Of a DNA stretch of 34,529 nucleotides, positions 1 through 7,952 are shown in pieces. Position 1 is the first letter of the stretch, and every line of letters begins with the position of its first letter. Made by a program: the position numbers and the translations under genes. Under the pieces are notes generated by a model that was not told the origin of the DNA, ran no database searches, and worked only from the letters and a program-made list of their open reading frames with translations. The stretch spans positions 1-34,529 of the forward strand of contig CAYLPU010000051.1 of the NCBI GenBank assembly GCA_964385635.1. Direction: 5' to 3'. This stretch comes from CAYLPU01 sp964385635 (GTDB taxonomy: Bacteria; Chloroflexota; Anaerolineae; B4-G1).

Positions 1-137
1 CCGAACGCGTACGTTCGATGTACGTCAATGGCGGCACATAGCCGATGGAAGAGTGCCTCCACTCGAGTTAGCGGGAGCCAACTTTCTCGGCATCCCGTGG
101 ATGCAGTTGGTGAACCTGGTCTTGTGTGCCTGGCCCA

Positions 138-659
138 CTTTGGCTCTCGCGGCTGGAACGCTAACGATAAGCACATAATTCGGGACGATGTCTGGATTTT
201 TATCATGCCAGTGAGTACATATGGAACGCTGGAAAGTCTGTGTGGGGTAAGGAAACAGACGAAGTCAAAGAGTGGGGCGAGAAATACTGCCACATCCTCA
301 AGCACGAAGGGCCAGCTCCAGTATCGCGAGAATTACACGCTCTCTCTTTGGAGCGTAGCACGACACCTGAGTTTGTGGCAAAGGCGATTACCTATTTTGA
401 AAACCAGAGCCTGCGTATGAATTACCCCGAGTATATCGAGCAAGGGCTTCAAATCGGCAGTGGTTCTGCCGAAAGTGCCGTCAAACAAATCGTAGGTGTT
501 CGCATCAACCAACCAGGTATGCGTTGGGACGGAGAGCGTGCCGAGGCTGTTGCTCATGTTCGGGCTGCCATTTTGAGTGACCGTTGGGACGGTTTCTGGT
601 CTGACTTCCACCCGCCATCCAGACAGTATCAGCGCAGAGAGACACCGCTGGTTGCCTGA
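138..659 (+). pseudogene. ISKra4-like transposase, eroded C-terminal remnant
   Basis: The longest clean reading frame starts near 192 and ends at 659. It contains a block reading FYHASEYIWNAGKSVWG, then an IGSGSAESAVKQIVG-type block and a closing ILSDRW segment, which together are characteristic of the C-terminal part of ISKra4-family DDE transposases. Upstream homology appears to continue in another frame (about 138-195, ending DDVW), so at least one frameshift lies near 190-195, and a TAA at 168-170 closes the later frame. No N-terminal half or start codon is visible before the window edge. I read this as a dead remnant. The family call rests on remembered motifs only. A 40-bp gap separates it from the DUF6519-like gene. 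Confidence 0.6.
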
Positions 660-699
660 ATTCCTATGAACAATCGTCGCACCCTGCAGGAATGGAGAT

Positions 700-2115
700 T
701 TACTCGGTCAGGAGCGGTAGTGGCTTGATCTTGCGCCGGCAATCTGTGGCGCTGACGCTGCCATCTTCCATCACTGAAACGATGGCAAGCGGCGCGTATT
801 GGTGCCCAACACCTTGCGGTACCACCGCTTCGGGGCCGGCCGCGTATGGGGGCCACTCGATATCGCCAGTTGCAGTGCGGGCCGGAATCAGCCAGTAGTC
901 GCCAGTACAGTACCGGTTCTCTGGCTGTCTCCCGGCTGGCTTTTGGAACTGAATCTGCACGCCTTTTTCCAGGACGAGCCAGCTGTTCTCATTCTCGCCC
1001 TCGCCCTCACCCTCGACGATGACCGCGCTGCCCTCGTGCAGTTGTAAGCCGCGCATGTTGTGGTCGCCTCCCCTGTGATCCCAGCGGCGCAGCAAGGGGT
1101 GTTTCGACGGATCCTGCCCGGCATCGGAGATAGGCGAGGTGGACGTCCTACTCTTGCTCCTCCTCCTTCTCTTTTTCGTTAAGGTCACCTGCACGTTGGC
1201 CGGGTCAATTGCGTGAACCTGCCACAGTGGTTCGACGCGTCCCTGCAGGACATAGTCATCGTCAACGAGCTCTACCCAATCGCCGGTGGTTAGACCGGAA
1301 GGGCCGTCATGGTCCAGGTGTTCCAGCGTGAGCGTCGTGGTGTCTGTGACCGTGGTTCGGTCTGAGTCGCTGGAACGGGTCGTCGGCTTGGTTATTGCGA
1401 GAATGGGAAAAGCGACCGAGCCGTTGTCGCGCGACCATTTGAAGGTGGGGCCGCCTGGCCTGTCGCTGCCATAGTGGACCTCGACGCGGTAGAGATGGTT
1501 CTCGACCCCCCGGTAGCGAGTTTCTGCACGTGCACGTAGGCGGGCTGCGCCGGATTTGTCAGGCTCAGCCAGTTTCTCGTGTAGCAGCGTAGCGCAGTTC
1601 TTCACGTCTGCGGGCTCATCTGTCTCTGGCTTACCCGGTTCAATTGGCATGGCTATGACCTGCCACACGACCTTGGTGCGCGTCGTTGTGTCTGGCCCGC
1701 CCAGCGCGACTTCGCGGATGCGCTCATCCTCGACGCAGGTGATGTGGCGCTCCCATACGTCCAGATAGACCAGGTACGTCGCATCGCGCTTGAGTCGTTC
1801 GTTCTCCCGGAGCGGGCAATCGGGCTGCCCGGTGTAGGCCAGCGGGCCTTCGTTCTCGCACAGGAACCCAGCGACGTAGTAGTGGCCTGGCAAGATCACG
1901 AAGTCGTCTGGGTCCCGGTATGGCTCTATCTTGAAACCATCCCCCGGCCCTCCGTGTGGTCCTATGAGGTCGGCCACCAACGTTCGCACGTAGTGCAGCA
2001 GGATGGCGCCCTGCTCGTTCCAGTCGGCGTCGAGTTGGACCCGTCCCTGTTGCATGAGCACGCTAGAGAAGTTCTTGCGCGGGTCGAAAGTCAAGCGGGA
2101 AAAATCGCCTTTCAT
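700..2115 (-). CDS. DUF6519-like protein of unknown function
   Basis: A 471-residue protein whose N-terminus (MKGDFSRLTFDPRKNFSSVL, then an LDADWNEQ block) is the recognisable opening of DUF6519 proteins. The start is taken at 2115 because GGAGGAGAACG lies just upstream; a longer frame to 2277 only adds low-complexity sequence overlapping the toxin gene. No signal peptide or membrane segment is visible, so it is probably cytoplasmic or part of a particle. A short basic patch (KKRRRRSKSR) sits near residue 315 and a Glu-rich patch near residue 375. DUF6519 proteins are, as far as I recall, often found near phage-tail-like or contractile structures, but no tail or baseplate gene is visible here. 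The gene stands alone and its function is unknown. Confidence 0.7.
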   Translation of the reverse strand: MKGDFSRLTFDPRKNFSSVLMQQGRVQLDADWNEQGAILLHYVRTLVADLIGPHGGPGDGFKIEPYRDPDDFVILPGHYYVAGFLCENEGPLAYTGQPDCPLRENERLKRDATYLVYLDVWERHITCVEDERIREVALGGPDTTTRTKVVWQVIAMPIEPGKPETDEPADVKNCATLLHEKLAEPDKSGAARLRARAETRYRGVENHLYRVEVHYGSDRPGGPTFKWSRDNGSVAFPILAITKPTTRSSDSDRTTVTDTTTLTLEHLDHDGPSGLTTGDWVELVDDDYVLQGRVEPLWQVHAIDPANVQVTLTKKRRRRSKSRTSTSPISDAGQDPSKHPLLRRWDHRGGDHNMRGLQLHEGSAVIVEGEGEGENENSWLVLEKGVQIQFQKPAGRQPENRYCTGDYWLIPARTATGDIEWPPYAAGPEAVVPQGVGHQYAPLAIVSVMEDGSVSATDCRRKIKPLPLLTE

Positions 2116-2146
2116 CGTTCTCCTCCTACTTCTCTTAACTTCCAGA

Positions 2147-2584
2147 TTATTCCCACTCCGCCAGCGCCTCGGTGGGGTAGCGGGTGGGGACCACGTCGGT
2201 GACCCGCTCTCGTTGCTCCCGGTCCAGGGTGACGAGGGTGCTGCCGAAGCGGAGGGCGACGGCGACGTAGACGGCATCGCTGCCCCGCAGACGGCATTGC
2301 GCCGCCACGTCGGCGGCCTGTTGAGCCAGGGTGATGTCCAATGGGATCAGCACCAGGTGGGGCAGGTGGCTCAGTGCGGTGGCGAACTCGCGGGCCAGGC
2401 CGGCGTCTTGCCGACCTCGACCGATGGCGGCGGCCACCTCTGGCAACAGCAACGTGGGCACGACGATGGGAGCGGCCCGCTCCTGCATCAGGGTCAGCAG
2501 GCGACGGCTCTCTTCGTGACCTGCCTCGTAAGGGTTGAAGCCGTTCAGAAAGACGCTGGCATCGACGGTGTAGGTACTGGTCAC
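2147..2584 (-). CDS. vapC: PIN-domain ribonuclease toxin (VapC-like)
   Basis: A 145-residue protein with a PIN-domain layout: Asp8 in the opening VDASVF strand, a Glu in the LLPEVAAA helix, an Asp in GSDAVYVAVA and a final acidic TLDRE strand, the usual acidic metal site of VapC-type RNases. PIN toxins cleave RNA, commonly tRNA or rRNA, when released from their antitoxin. Translation starts at a GTG at 2584 with GGAGG a few bases upstream. Only 9 bp separate it from the upstream antitoxin gene, the standard antitoxin-first order, so the two are probably co-transcribed and autoregulated by the antitoxin. The RNA target cannot be read from the sequence. Confidence 0.88.
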   Translation of the reverse strand: MTSTYTVDASVFLNGFNPYEAGHEESRRLLTLMQERAAPIVVPTLLLPEVAAAIGRGRQDAGLAREFATALSHLPHLVLIPLDITLAQQAADVAAQCRLRGSDAVYVAVALRFGSTLVTLDREQRERVTDVVPTRYPTEALAEWE

Positions 2585-2593
2585 GGCGTCCTC

Positions 2594-2866
2594 CTACCGG
2601 CGCATTTCCGACAGGAGTTGGGCGCTGGTCAGGGGGGAACGCCACTCCCGACCGATCTCCTCGCCCAGCCGGGTCAATTCCTCCCAGGCGGCCGTGGCCG
2701 TCTTGCCGGTAGGGTGCAGGTTTGCCGGACTCGTCTCGTCCAATGGTATCAGCAGGCCCACCGGTCGCCCCCGATAGGTGATGACGTAACGAGCACGTCG
2801 CTCCCGCACGTCGCGGATGATCTCCGAAGCGCGGATTTTCAGTTCTCGTACACCGACGTCAGGCAC
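2594..2866 (-). CDS. Phd/YefM-type antitoxin
   Basis: A short protein of about 90 residues. Its N-terminal half (VGVRELKIRASEIIRDVRE followed by a YVITYRGRPVGLLIP strand) is the Phd/YefM fold, which binds DNA and, through a disordered C-terminal tail, neutralises the partner toxin. The start is placed at the GTG at 2866 because GGGAGGAAACA precedes it at good spacing; the in-frame GTG at 2881 lies inside that ribosome binding site. The C-terminal half (residues about 50-90) is rich in charged residues, as expected of the toxin-wrapping segment. It sits immediately upstream of the PIN toxin gene. The MITE-like element ends only 13 bp upstream, so the pair's promoter must lie within or across that element. 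Confidence 0.85.
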   Translation of the reverse strand: MPDVGVRELKIRASEIIRDVRERRARYVITYRGRPVGLLIPLDETSPANLHPTGKTATAAWEELTRLGEEIGREWRSPLTSAQLLSEMRR

Positions 2867-2879
2867 TGTTTCCTCCCTC

Positions 2880-3076
2880 ACTACTCAGGCATAACCAGGA
2901 ACACAGAGCGGCGCAGAGGATGCACAGAGTTTCACGGAGAGAAAAAGACCAAGTTTGCCCATAATACCATGTTTTAGCAAAGAATACAGCGTTTGCATAC
3001 GGGCTATCTCCCTATCTCTGTGGTTCTCTGTGTCTTCTCCGTGTAACTCTGTGTAACGACTGCTGGGCTGAGTAGT
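2880..3076. mobile_element. MITE-like inverted-repeat element, about 197 bp
   Basis: The ends carry the inverted pair ACTACTCAG (2880-2888) and CTGAGTAGT (3068-3076). Inside them a second inverted pair, CACAGAGTTTCACGGAGA (2923-2940) and TCTCCGTGTAACTCTGTG (3036-3053), matches at 17 of 18 positions, and further CACAGAG/CTCTGTG units occur at 2901 and 3017-3032. The centre is AT-rich and has no open reading frame of note. The layout fits a non-autonomous miniature transposon or a repetitive extragenic palindrome. No target duplication could be assigned confidently. It separates the antitoxin gene from the divergently oriented glycosidase gene. Confidence 0.5.
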
Positions 3077-3172
3077 TATACCCTACCCGTTTGCTAATGT
3101 AGTTTCTCATATGACCACATTATATCCCGGTTGAGGGTGGGTGTCAACTTTAGCGCGCAAGACGCCCTCGGG

Positions 3173-3211
3173 GACGAGGGCTGTGAGCGACGAGGGCTGC
3201 GAGCGACGAGG
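3173..3211. repeat. Short tandem repeat, 16-bp unit, about 2.4 copies
   Basis: The unit GACGAGGGCTGYGAGC occurs at 3173-3188 and 3189-3204 and begins again at 3205-3211. It lies just upstream of the glycosidase promoter. It contributes to a long in-frame extension of that gene that is probably not translated. Confidence 0.7.
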
Positions 3212-3216
3212 TCGGC

Positions 3217-3244
3217 TTTACGTCCCACGCCGTTGTGGTACAAT
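3217..3244 (+). promoter_or_regulatory. Extended -10 promoter giving a leaderless transcript
   Basis: TACAAT (3239-3244) is preceded by TG at 3236-3237, making an extended -10 box; TTTACG (3217-3222) is a weak -35 at 16-bp spacing. The expected transcription start is around 3250-3252, exactly at the GTG that begins the signal peptide of the glycosidase gene. No ribosome binding site lies in front of that GTG. Leaderless initiation is inferred. Confidence 0.5.
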
Positions 3245-3251
3245 CGGCAGC

Positions 3252-4670
3252 GTGACGGTTTGGCGTCTTTGTCTGACCTTCGTCGTGTTGCTGGCCCTCT
3301 CCTTCCTCTGGGGCTGGGGCCGCCCGGTTCCGGCCGACGCCCAGGGCGAACGGCTGGTTATGGCGTTCTACTATGCCTGGTACGACATGACGATGTGGCA
3401 GAAACCGCTCCCTGATCAGCCCGCGCAGCCTTACACCTCCACCGACCCAGCCGCCATCGAGCGGCACGTCCTCTGGGCGAAGCAGGCGGGGATCGACGGG
3501 TTCGTCCAGTCCTGGTATGGCCCCCAGGTGGAGTACAATCAGACGGAACCGAACTTCGCGGCCTTGCTGGACATCGCCGCCCAGCACGGCTTCGCGGCGG
3601 CGGTGGATTTCGAGCTGGTCAGTCCTTTCTTCCACTCGGAGGTGGACGTGGTGGCGGCGCTCGAGTACCTGTTGGCTGTCCACGCCCAGCACCCGGCCTA
3701 TCTGCGGGTGGGGGGACGGCCTGTGGTCTTCTTCTGGCGGCAGGGACGTTATCCGTTGGAGTGGTGGTATAGTGTCCGCGAACAGGTGGACCCCCAGCAC
3801 GGCAGCATCTGGATTGCCGAGGGGGTGGATTTGGATTACCTGGGGCCGTTCGACGGGAACCATCTCTACAGCGTGGCCTGGGACCCGGATCCGGAGGGGG
3901 TGCTGCGCCGCTGGGGGCAGCGTATCTGGAATTGGACGGCCGAGCACGGCCCGGCCCGATACTGGGTGGCGACGGTGATGCCGGGGTACGACGACCTGGT
4001 CACCGGCCGCTCCGATGCTTTCGTCCGCGACCGGGCGGGTGGGGCCTACTACCGCCGCTGTTGGGAGGGGGCGGTCCAGAGTGGGGCGGACTGGATAATT
4101 CTAACGAGTTTCAATGAGTGGGAAGAAGGAACGCAGATTGAGCCCAGCGTGGGCTACGGGGATTTCTACCTGGGCCTGACGAGGGAACTGGCAGACCTGT
4201 ACCGGGTTGGTGGGTCGCCGGAGCAGGAACCGGTCCCGACCGTTGCTGCCAGCCCCACGGAGACCGCAGCGTTCTCGCCCATTGCCACGCCGACGGTCCC
4301 GCCGACCCTTTCGGCTGAGGCTTCGACGCTGGATTCAGGCGGGACGGTTCGGGGGGAAACGGCCATGGCCTCGCCCACTCCCACTCCAACCGCTGCGCCG
4401 ACTCCCACGGTGATTCCCACCGGCACTCCAACACCGCCTCCCACCCTCACGGCGACCTCTGTTCCGACGCCCACCCCCTCCCCGACGCGTACCCCGCTTC
4501 CTACATCCACCTGCTTCGTGCCCGACACGGCCACGCCTACGCCAGCGACGACGGGGCGTGCGACGGCGTGGGCGGGGGGCGGATGGGTGCTGGGTGCAGC
4601 CATGGCGCTGCTGGCCCTCGGGGCGGTGGTGCAAGCCCTGCGGCTGCGACGAGAAGTGGTCGGGGGGTAA
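3252..4670 (+). CDS. GH99-like secreted, membrane-anchored glycosidase
   Basis: A 472-residue protein from the GTG at 3252. A signal peptide (residues 1-30, hydrophobic core LTFVVLLALSFLWGW, cleavage near ADAQG) is followed by a catalytic domain of about 300 residues. That domain carries FYYAWYD near its start, GIDGFVQSWYGP, and near residue 286 an SFNEWEEGTQIEP block typical of GH99 endo-mannosidase-type (and related GH71/WbsX-like) TIM barrels. Residues about 320-440 are a Pro/Thr-rich stalk, and the last 30 form a hydrophobic helix followed by LRLRRE, a C-terminal membrane anchor. It probably trims mannose- or glucose-containing polysaccharide outside the cell; the exact substrate is unknown. 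Start choice: the frame is open to 3141, but the promoter and signal peptide favour 3252. It converges on the downstream aminotransferase gene with only 24 bp between them. Confidence 0.75.
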   Translation: MTVWRLCLTFVVLLALSFLWGWGRPVPADAQGERLVMAFYYAWYDMTMWQKPLPDQPAQPYTSTDPAAIERHVLWAKQAGIDGFVQSWYGPQVEYNQTEPNFAALLDIAAQHGFAAAVDFELVSPFFHSEVDVVAALEYLLAVHAQHPAYLRVGGRPVVFFWRQGRYPLEWWYSVREQVDPQHGSIWIAEGVDLDYLGPFDGNHLYSVAWDPDPEGVLRRWGQRIWNWTAEHGPARYWVATVMPGYDDLVTGRSDAFVRDRAGGAYYRRCWEGAVQSGADWIILTSFNEWEEGTQIEPSVGYGDFYLGLTRELADLYRVGGSPEQEPVPTVAASPTETAAFSPIATPTVPPTLSAEASTLDSGGTVRGETAMASPTPTPTAAPTPTVIPTGTPTPPPTLTATSVPTPTPSPTRTPLPTSTCFVPDTATPTPATTGRATAWAGGGWVLGAAMALLALGAVVQALRLRREVVGG

Positions 4671-4694
4671 TCTGGTGAATATTTCTCGAATGTG

Positions 4695-5987
4695 TTAACT
4701 TTTCGAGGCGGTCTGCTGCGCGAGCGCCTGCCCGAAGATCTCAAGCGCCTGGTCTATCTGCCCGGCGTTGACGACGAGCGGCGGTATCCAGCGGATGACG
4801 TTATCGTAGGAGCCACAGGTGAGCAAGAACAGTCCTGCCTCCAGACAGCGCTTCTGTATGGCCTTGGCCGTGGCCTTGTCCGGTTCACCAGAGTTTTCCC
4901 CTGCTGGGATGGTGAACTCGGTGGCAATCATCAATCCCAGCCCGCGCACGTCACCGATGACAGGGTGTTGTGCCTGTAGCCGGTGCAGGCCGTCCATCAG
5001 CCGGGTGCCCATACGGGCAGCGTTCTCGACCAGTCCCTCCTCGCGAATGACCTGCACGGTGGCCGTGGCGGCAGCGCAGGAGACGGCATTGCCGCCGCCG
5101 TAGGTGCCGCCGTGGGAGCCAGGCACCCAGCGGTCCATCAGTTCCCGCCGGGCGGCGATGCCACTGATGGGGAAGCCCGACCCCAGCCCCTTGGCCATGA
5201 CCATGATGTCGGGGGTGGCACCAAAATGCTCGAGGGCGAAGAACTTGCCAGTGCGTCCGAAGCCGGACTGGATCTCGTCAATGACGAGCAGAATGTCGTG
5301 CTCGTCGCAGATCTGGCGCAGACCGGGCAGGAAGGAAGGGGGCGGCGGGACGTAGCCCCCCTCTCCCAGCACCGGCTCGATCAGGATCGCCGCCGTCTCG
5401 GAGGGGTCGGTCTGGGTCACGAGCAGGTGGCGCAACTGCTTGAGGCACCAGCGGCTGGTCTGCTCTGGTTCCCAGCCGTAGTAATAGGCGTAGGGGTAAG
5501 GAGCGACGAACACGCCGGGCATCAACGGCTGGTAGCGCAACCGGTAGATGGTCTTGGAGGTGGTGAGGGACATCGTGGCCACCGTGCGCCCGTGGAAACT
5601 GCCCTGGAAGACGATGAGGTTGGGCTTCCCTGTAGTCTGGCGGGCCAACTTGACAGAGGCCTCAACCGCCTCCGCGCCGCTGTTGCTGAAGAAAAAGGTG
5701 TCGAGCCCTGCGGGCACAACCGGACTGAGCGCCTCGACCAGGTCAAAGACGGGCTGGTGGTAGTAGATGTTGATCTGGGCGTGTATCACTTTCGCGGCTT
5801 GGGCCTGGGCGGCGGCGACCACCCTGGGGTGGCAGTGACCGGTGGAGGTCACACCGATGCCGGAAGTGAAATCCAGATAGCGCTGACCATCGGAGGTGTA
5901 TATGTACACCCCCTTGGCCCGTTCGACCACCACGTCGGACAGATGTGTCCACACCGGTGAGACGATCCCCATACGGTTGTCTGCCAT
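4695..5987 (-). CDS. Class III PLP aminotransferase (GabT/putrescine type)
   Basis: A 430-residue enzyme of the acetylornithine/4-aminobutyrate aminotransferase family. Visible landmarks are the SNSGAEAVEASVKLAR cofactor loop, LVIDEIQSGFGRTGKFFA with the PLP-binding Asp, and the Schiff-base lysine K266 in MAKGLGSG. These enzymes move a terminal amino group from an omega-amino acid or diamine to an oxo acid. The start at 5987 has AGGAGG 9 bp upstream. It is the last gene of the long minus-strand island, directly after agmatine deiminase, so putrescine or 4-aminobutyrate is a sensible substrate guess, but the sequence alone does not choose between them. No terminator hairpin is visible in the 24 bp after the stop. 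Confidence 0.85.
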   Translation of the reverse strand: MADNRMGIVSPVWTHLSDVVVERAKGVYIYTSDGQRYLDFTSGIGVTSTGHCHPRVVAAAQAQAAKVIHAQINIYYHQPVFDLVEALSPVVPAGLDTFFFSNSGAEAVEASVKLARQTTGKPNLIVFQGSFHGRTVATMSLTTSKTIYRLRYQPLMPGVFVAPYPYAYYYGWEPEQTSRWCLKQLRHLLVTQTDPSETAAILIEPVLGEGGYVPPPPSFLPGLRQICDEHDILLVIDEIQSGFGRTGKFFALEHFGATPDIMVMAKGLGSGFPISGIAARRELMDRWVPGSHGGTYGGGNAVSCAAATATVQVIREEGLVENAARMGTRLMDGLHRLQAQHPVIGDVRGLGLMIATEFTIPAGENSGEPDKATAKAIQKRCLEAGLFLLTCGSYDNVIRWIPPLVVNAGQIDQALEIFGQALAQQTASKS

Positions 5988-6003
5988 TGTCTGAGACCTC
6001 CTT

Positions 6004-6033
6004 TACTTCCTACTCCCTACTCCTTACTCCTTC
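6004..6033. repeat. Degenerate GGAGTA tandem repeats
   Basis: On the minus strand the 30 bp between agmatine deiminase and the aminotransferase read as successive variants of GGAGTA(G/A), four to five copies. Each resembles a ribosome binding site, and the true site for the aminotransferase (AGGAGG) lies at the downstream end of this run. Confidence 0.6.
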
Positions 6034-7107
6034 TCACGGCTGCTGCTGCGTGATGCAGTGGATGTTCCCACCACCCAGGAGGATCTCCCGGGCGGGCACG
6101 TCCACGATCCTGCGTTTGGGGAACAGTCGTTGCAGTGTCTCGATGGCCGCGCCGTCATGAGGGTCATCAAACGTAGGCATCACGATACCGTCGTTGGCGG
6201 TGTAGAAGTTGATGTACGACCCGGCCAGACGATCCCCTGCCCTGCGGGGCAGCGTACCCTCCACGGCATCAATTCCCTCGCTCTCCTCTTTAGTGATGGT
6301 CATCGGTTCCGGTTGATGAATCTTGTGAACCTCGAACTTGCGCCCTCTGGCGTCGGTGGCCGCACGCAATCGGTCGTAAGCATCCAGCGAGATCTCGTGC
6401 TGCGGGTCCGACCTGTCGTCGGTCCAGGTGAGCGCGACGACGCCGGGACGGACAAAGCAGCAGAGGTTATCAATATGGCCACTGGTCTCGTCGAGGCAAA
6501 CCCCTCGGTCCAGCCATACGATCTGCTCCACGTTGAGGCATTCTCTCAGGGTTTCCTCGATCTTTTCCTTCGTCAACTGAGGGTTGCGGTTGGGGTTCAG
6601 CAGGCACTCCTCTGTGACCAGCAGGGTGCCCTCGCCGTCCACGTGGATAGAGCCGCCTTCTAGCACCAGATCTGCCTTGTAGCGATCGAGCCGTTCGATC
6701 TTGAGAACCTTGCGGGCGACCAGGGCGTCCTGGTCCCAGGGAAAGTAGATGCCCCCCCAGGCGTTGAAATCCCAGTCAACGCCGCGGACCGCTCCCTTAT
6801 CGTTGATCACAAAGGTGGGGCCACAGTCGCGGATCCAGGAGTCGTCGTAGGACATTTCGACCACGCGGACATGAGCGGGCAGCATCTGGCGTGCGTTCAG
6901 GAACTGGCCTCTGGACACACCCATCGTGACCGGCTCAAACTGGGCGATGGCGGCGGCGGTTGTTGCGAAGGCTCGCTGAGCGGGCTTGGCACCGAGTCGC
7001 CAGTTGTCAGGCCGTTCGGGCCAGAGCATCCAGCAGCCAGCGTGGGGTTCGAACTCACCTGGCATACGGAAGCCGTCTTTCCTGGGGGTGCTGTTGATCA
7101 AAGTCAC
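6034..7107 (-). CDS. aguA: Agmatine deiminase
   Basis: A 357-residue enzyme of the peptidyl-arginine/agmatine deiminase family. It hydrolyses agmatine to N-carbamoylputrescine and ammonia in the cytoplasm. Family landmarks are FEPHAGCWMLWPERPDNWR near the N-terminus, the YDDSWIRDCGPTFVI active-site strand, DETSGHIDNLCCFVRPG carrying the catalytic His and Asp, and the terminal GGGNIHCITQQQP with the catalytic cysteine (C351). The start is set at the GTG at 7107, preceded by AGAGG at 8 bp. The frame runs on to 7179, but that would overlap the end of ecfT. The gene lies 17 bp after ecfT in the same transcript as putrescine carbamoyltransferase, which uses its product. Confidence 0.92.
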   Translation of the reverse strand: MTLINSTPRKDGFRMPGEFEPHAGCWMLWPERPDNWRLGAKPAQRAFATTAAAIAQFEPVTMGVSRGQFLNARQMLPAHVRVVEMSYDDSWIRDCGPTFVINDKGAVRGVDWDFNAWGGIYFPWDQDALVARKVLKIERLDRYKADLVLEGGSIHVDGEGTLLVTEECLLNPNRNPQLTKEKIEETLRECLNVEQIVWLDRGVCLDETSGHIDNLCCFVRPGVVALTWTDDRSDPQHEISLDAYDRLRAATDARGRKFEVHKIHQPEPMTITKEESEGIDAVEGTLPRRAGDRLAGSYINFYTANDGIVMPTFDDPHDGAAIETLQRLFPKRRIVDVPAREILLGGGNIHCITQQQP

Positions 7108-7124
7108 CGCGAATACCTCTGCGT

Positions 7125-7952
7125 CTAATTGCCGCCGGTGCCGGTCGGGCCACCCCACCCGATCAGGCCAGCCCCCCATCCCATATAGAAGGAGAACCCC
7201 AGCAAGCCAGCCGCACAGATGAAGACGATGGCCATCGCCAGCAGGTCTGGTCCTTTCAGCCTCACATCATCCAGATAAGTCCGCTTCACCGGCGCGCCAA
7301 AGGCGCGCGACTCGATCGCCACGTCCATGTCGCTTGTCTTGCGCAGCAACGAAAGCAGCAAGGGGACGAAAATGGGGAGGTAGCCCTTGGTGGCCTTCTT
7401 GATCACGTTCATCTGCTTGATGTTGTGCCCACGGAGTCGCTGTGCGTCACGGATCTCCTCAAACACCTCCTGCACCAACGGCGTCAGCCGCATCGCCGTG
7501 CCAAACACAAAGATGAATTTGTAGGGCAGCCTCAACGCGGCCAGTGCCGCCATGAGGGGCGAAACCGGCGTCGTCATCGTCAGGATGGGAATGGCGGTCG
7601 CCACCGACAACACTTTGATTGCCATCGTAAATCCGTAGATCGCGCCTTCGGCCATGAACGGATACCCAAACACGTAGAACAGAACCGTTTCGTTGCTGAA
7701 GTATAAAAAGCCCTGGATCACGACCATCAGGAAGCCGATAAAGGCGACCGTGCCAAGGAAGATCTTCATCCCGGAAAGTGGGATACGCGCGATCCGCCAA
7801 AGGATCAGGCAATAGACGACCACGACCAGCATGACCACCAGATTGGAGGAAACGAAGGAAGCGGTCCACAGGCAAGCCACGATGAAGAGCTTGGCCAGCG
7901 GGTTCAGCCTGTGGATCGGTGTATCCAGATTGAGGAACATCAGCGCATTCAT
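7125..7952 (-). CDS. ecfT: ECF transporter 1, transmembrane coupling protein EcfT
   Basis: A 275-residue membrane protein. Strongly hydrophobic segments occur at about residues 20-60, 65-95, 105-125 and at the C-terminus. The cytoplasmic coupling region carries the AIESRAFG motif (A-R-G type) that docks EcfT into the ATPases of energy-coupling factor transporters. Its start codon overlaps the ATPase stop (ATGA), so the two are translationally coupled. EcfT transmits ATP-driven movement to the substrate-binding S component, here the membrane protein encoded at 9870. The gene is followed after 17 bp by agmatine deiminase. Family confidence is high; the substrate depends on the S component and is not known. 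Confidence 0.9.
   Translation of the reverse strand: MNALMFLNLDTPIHRLNPLAKLFIVACLWTASFVSSNLVVMLVVVVYCLILWRIARIPLSGMKIFLGTVAFIGFLMVVIQGFLYFSNETVLFYVFGYPFMAEGAIYGFTMAIKVLSVATAIPILTMTTPVSPLMAALAALRLPYKFIFVFGTAMRLTPLVQEVFEEIRDAQRLRGHNIKQMNVIKKATKGYLPIFVPLLLSLLRKTSDMDVAIESRAFGAPVKRTYLDDVRLKGPDLLAMAIVFICAAGLLGFSFYMGWGAGLIGWGGPTGTGGN

Noticed and set aside
2003..2977. Long plus-strand frame (324 codons) over the toxin-antitoxin genes
   Set aside because: It is the complement of well-supported minus-strand genes, has no ribosome binding site and shows no family motif.
3150..3947. Minus-strand frame of 265 codons opposite the glycosidase
   Set aside because: It is antisense to a gene with a clear signal peptide and catalytic blocks; its composition is that of a shadow frame in GC-rich DNA.
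4671..4694. Bidirectional terminator between the convergent glycosidase and aminotransferase genes
   Set aside because: The 24-bp gap has no inverted repeat or T-run.
4983..5960. Plus-strand frame of 325 codons opposite the aminotransferase
   Set aside because: His/Gly/Val-rich shadow frame with no motif; the opposite strand holds an intact class III aminotransferase.
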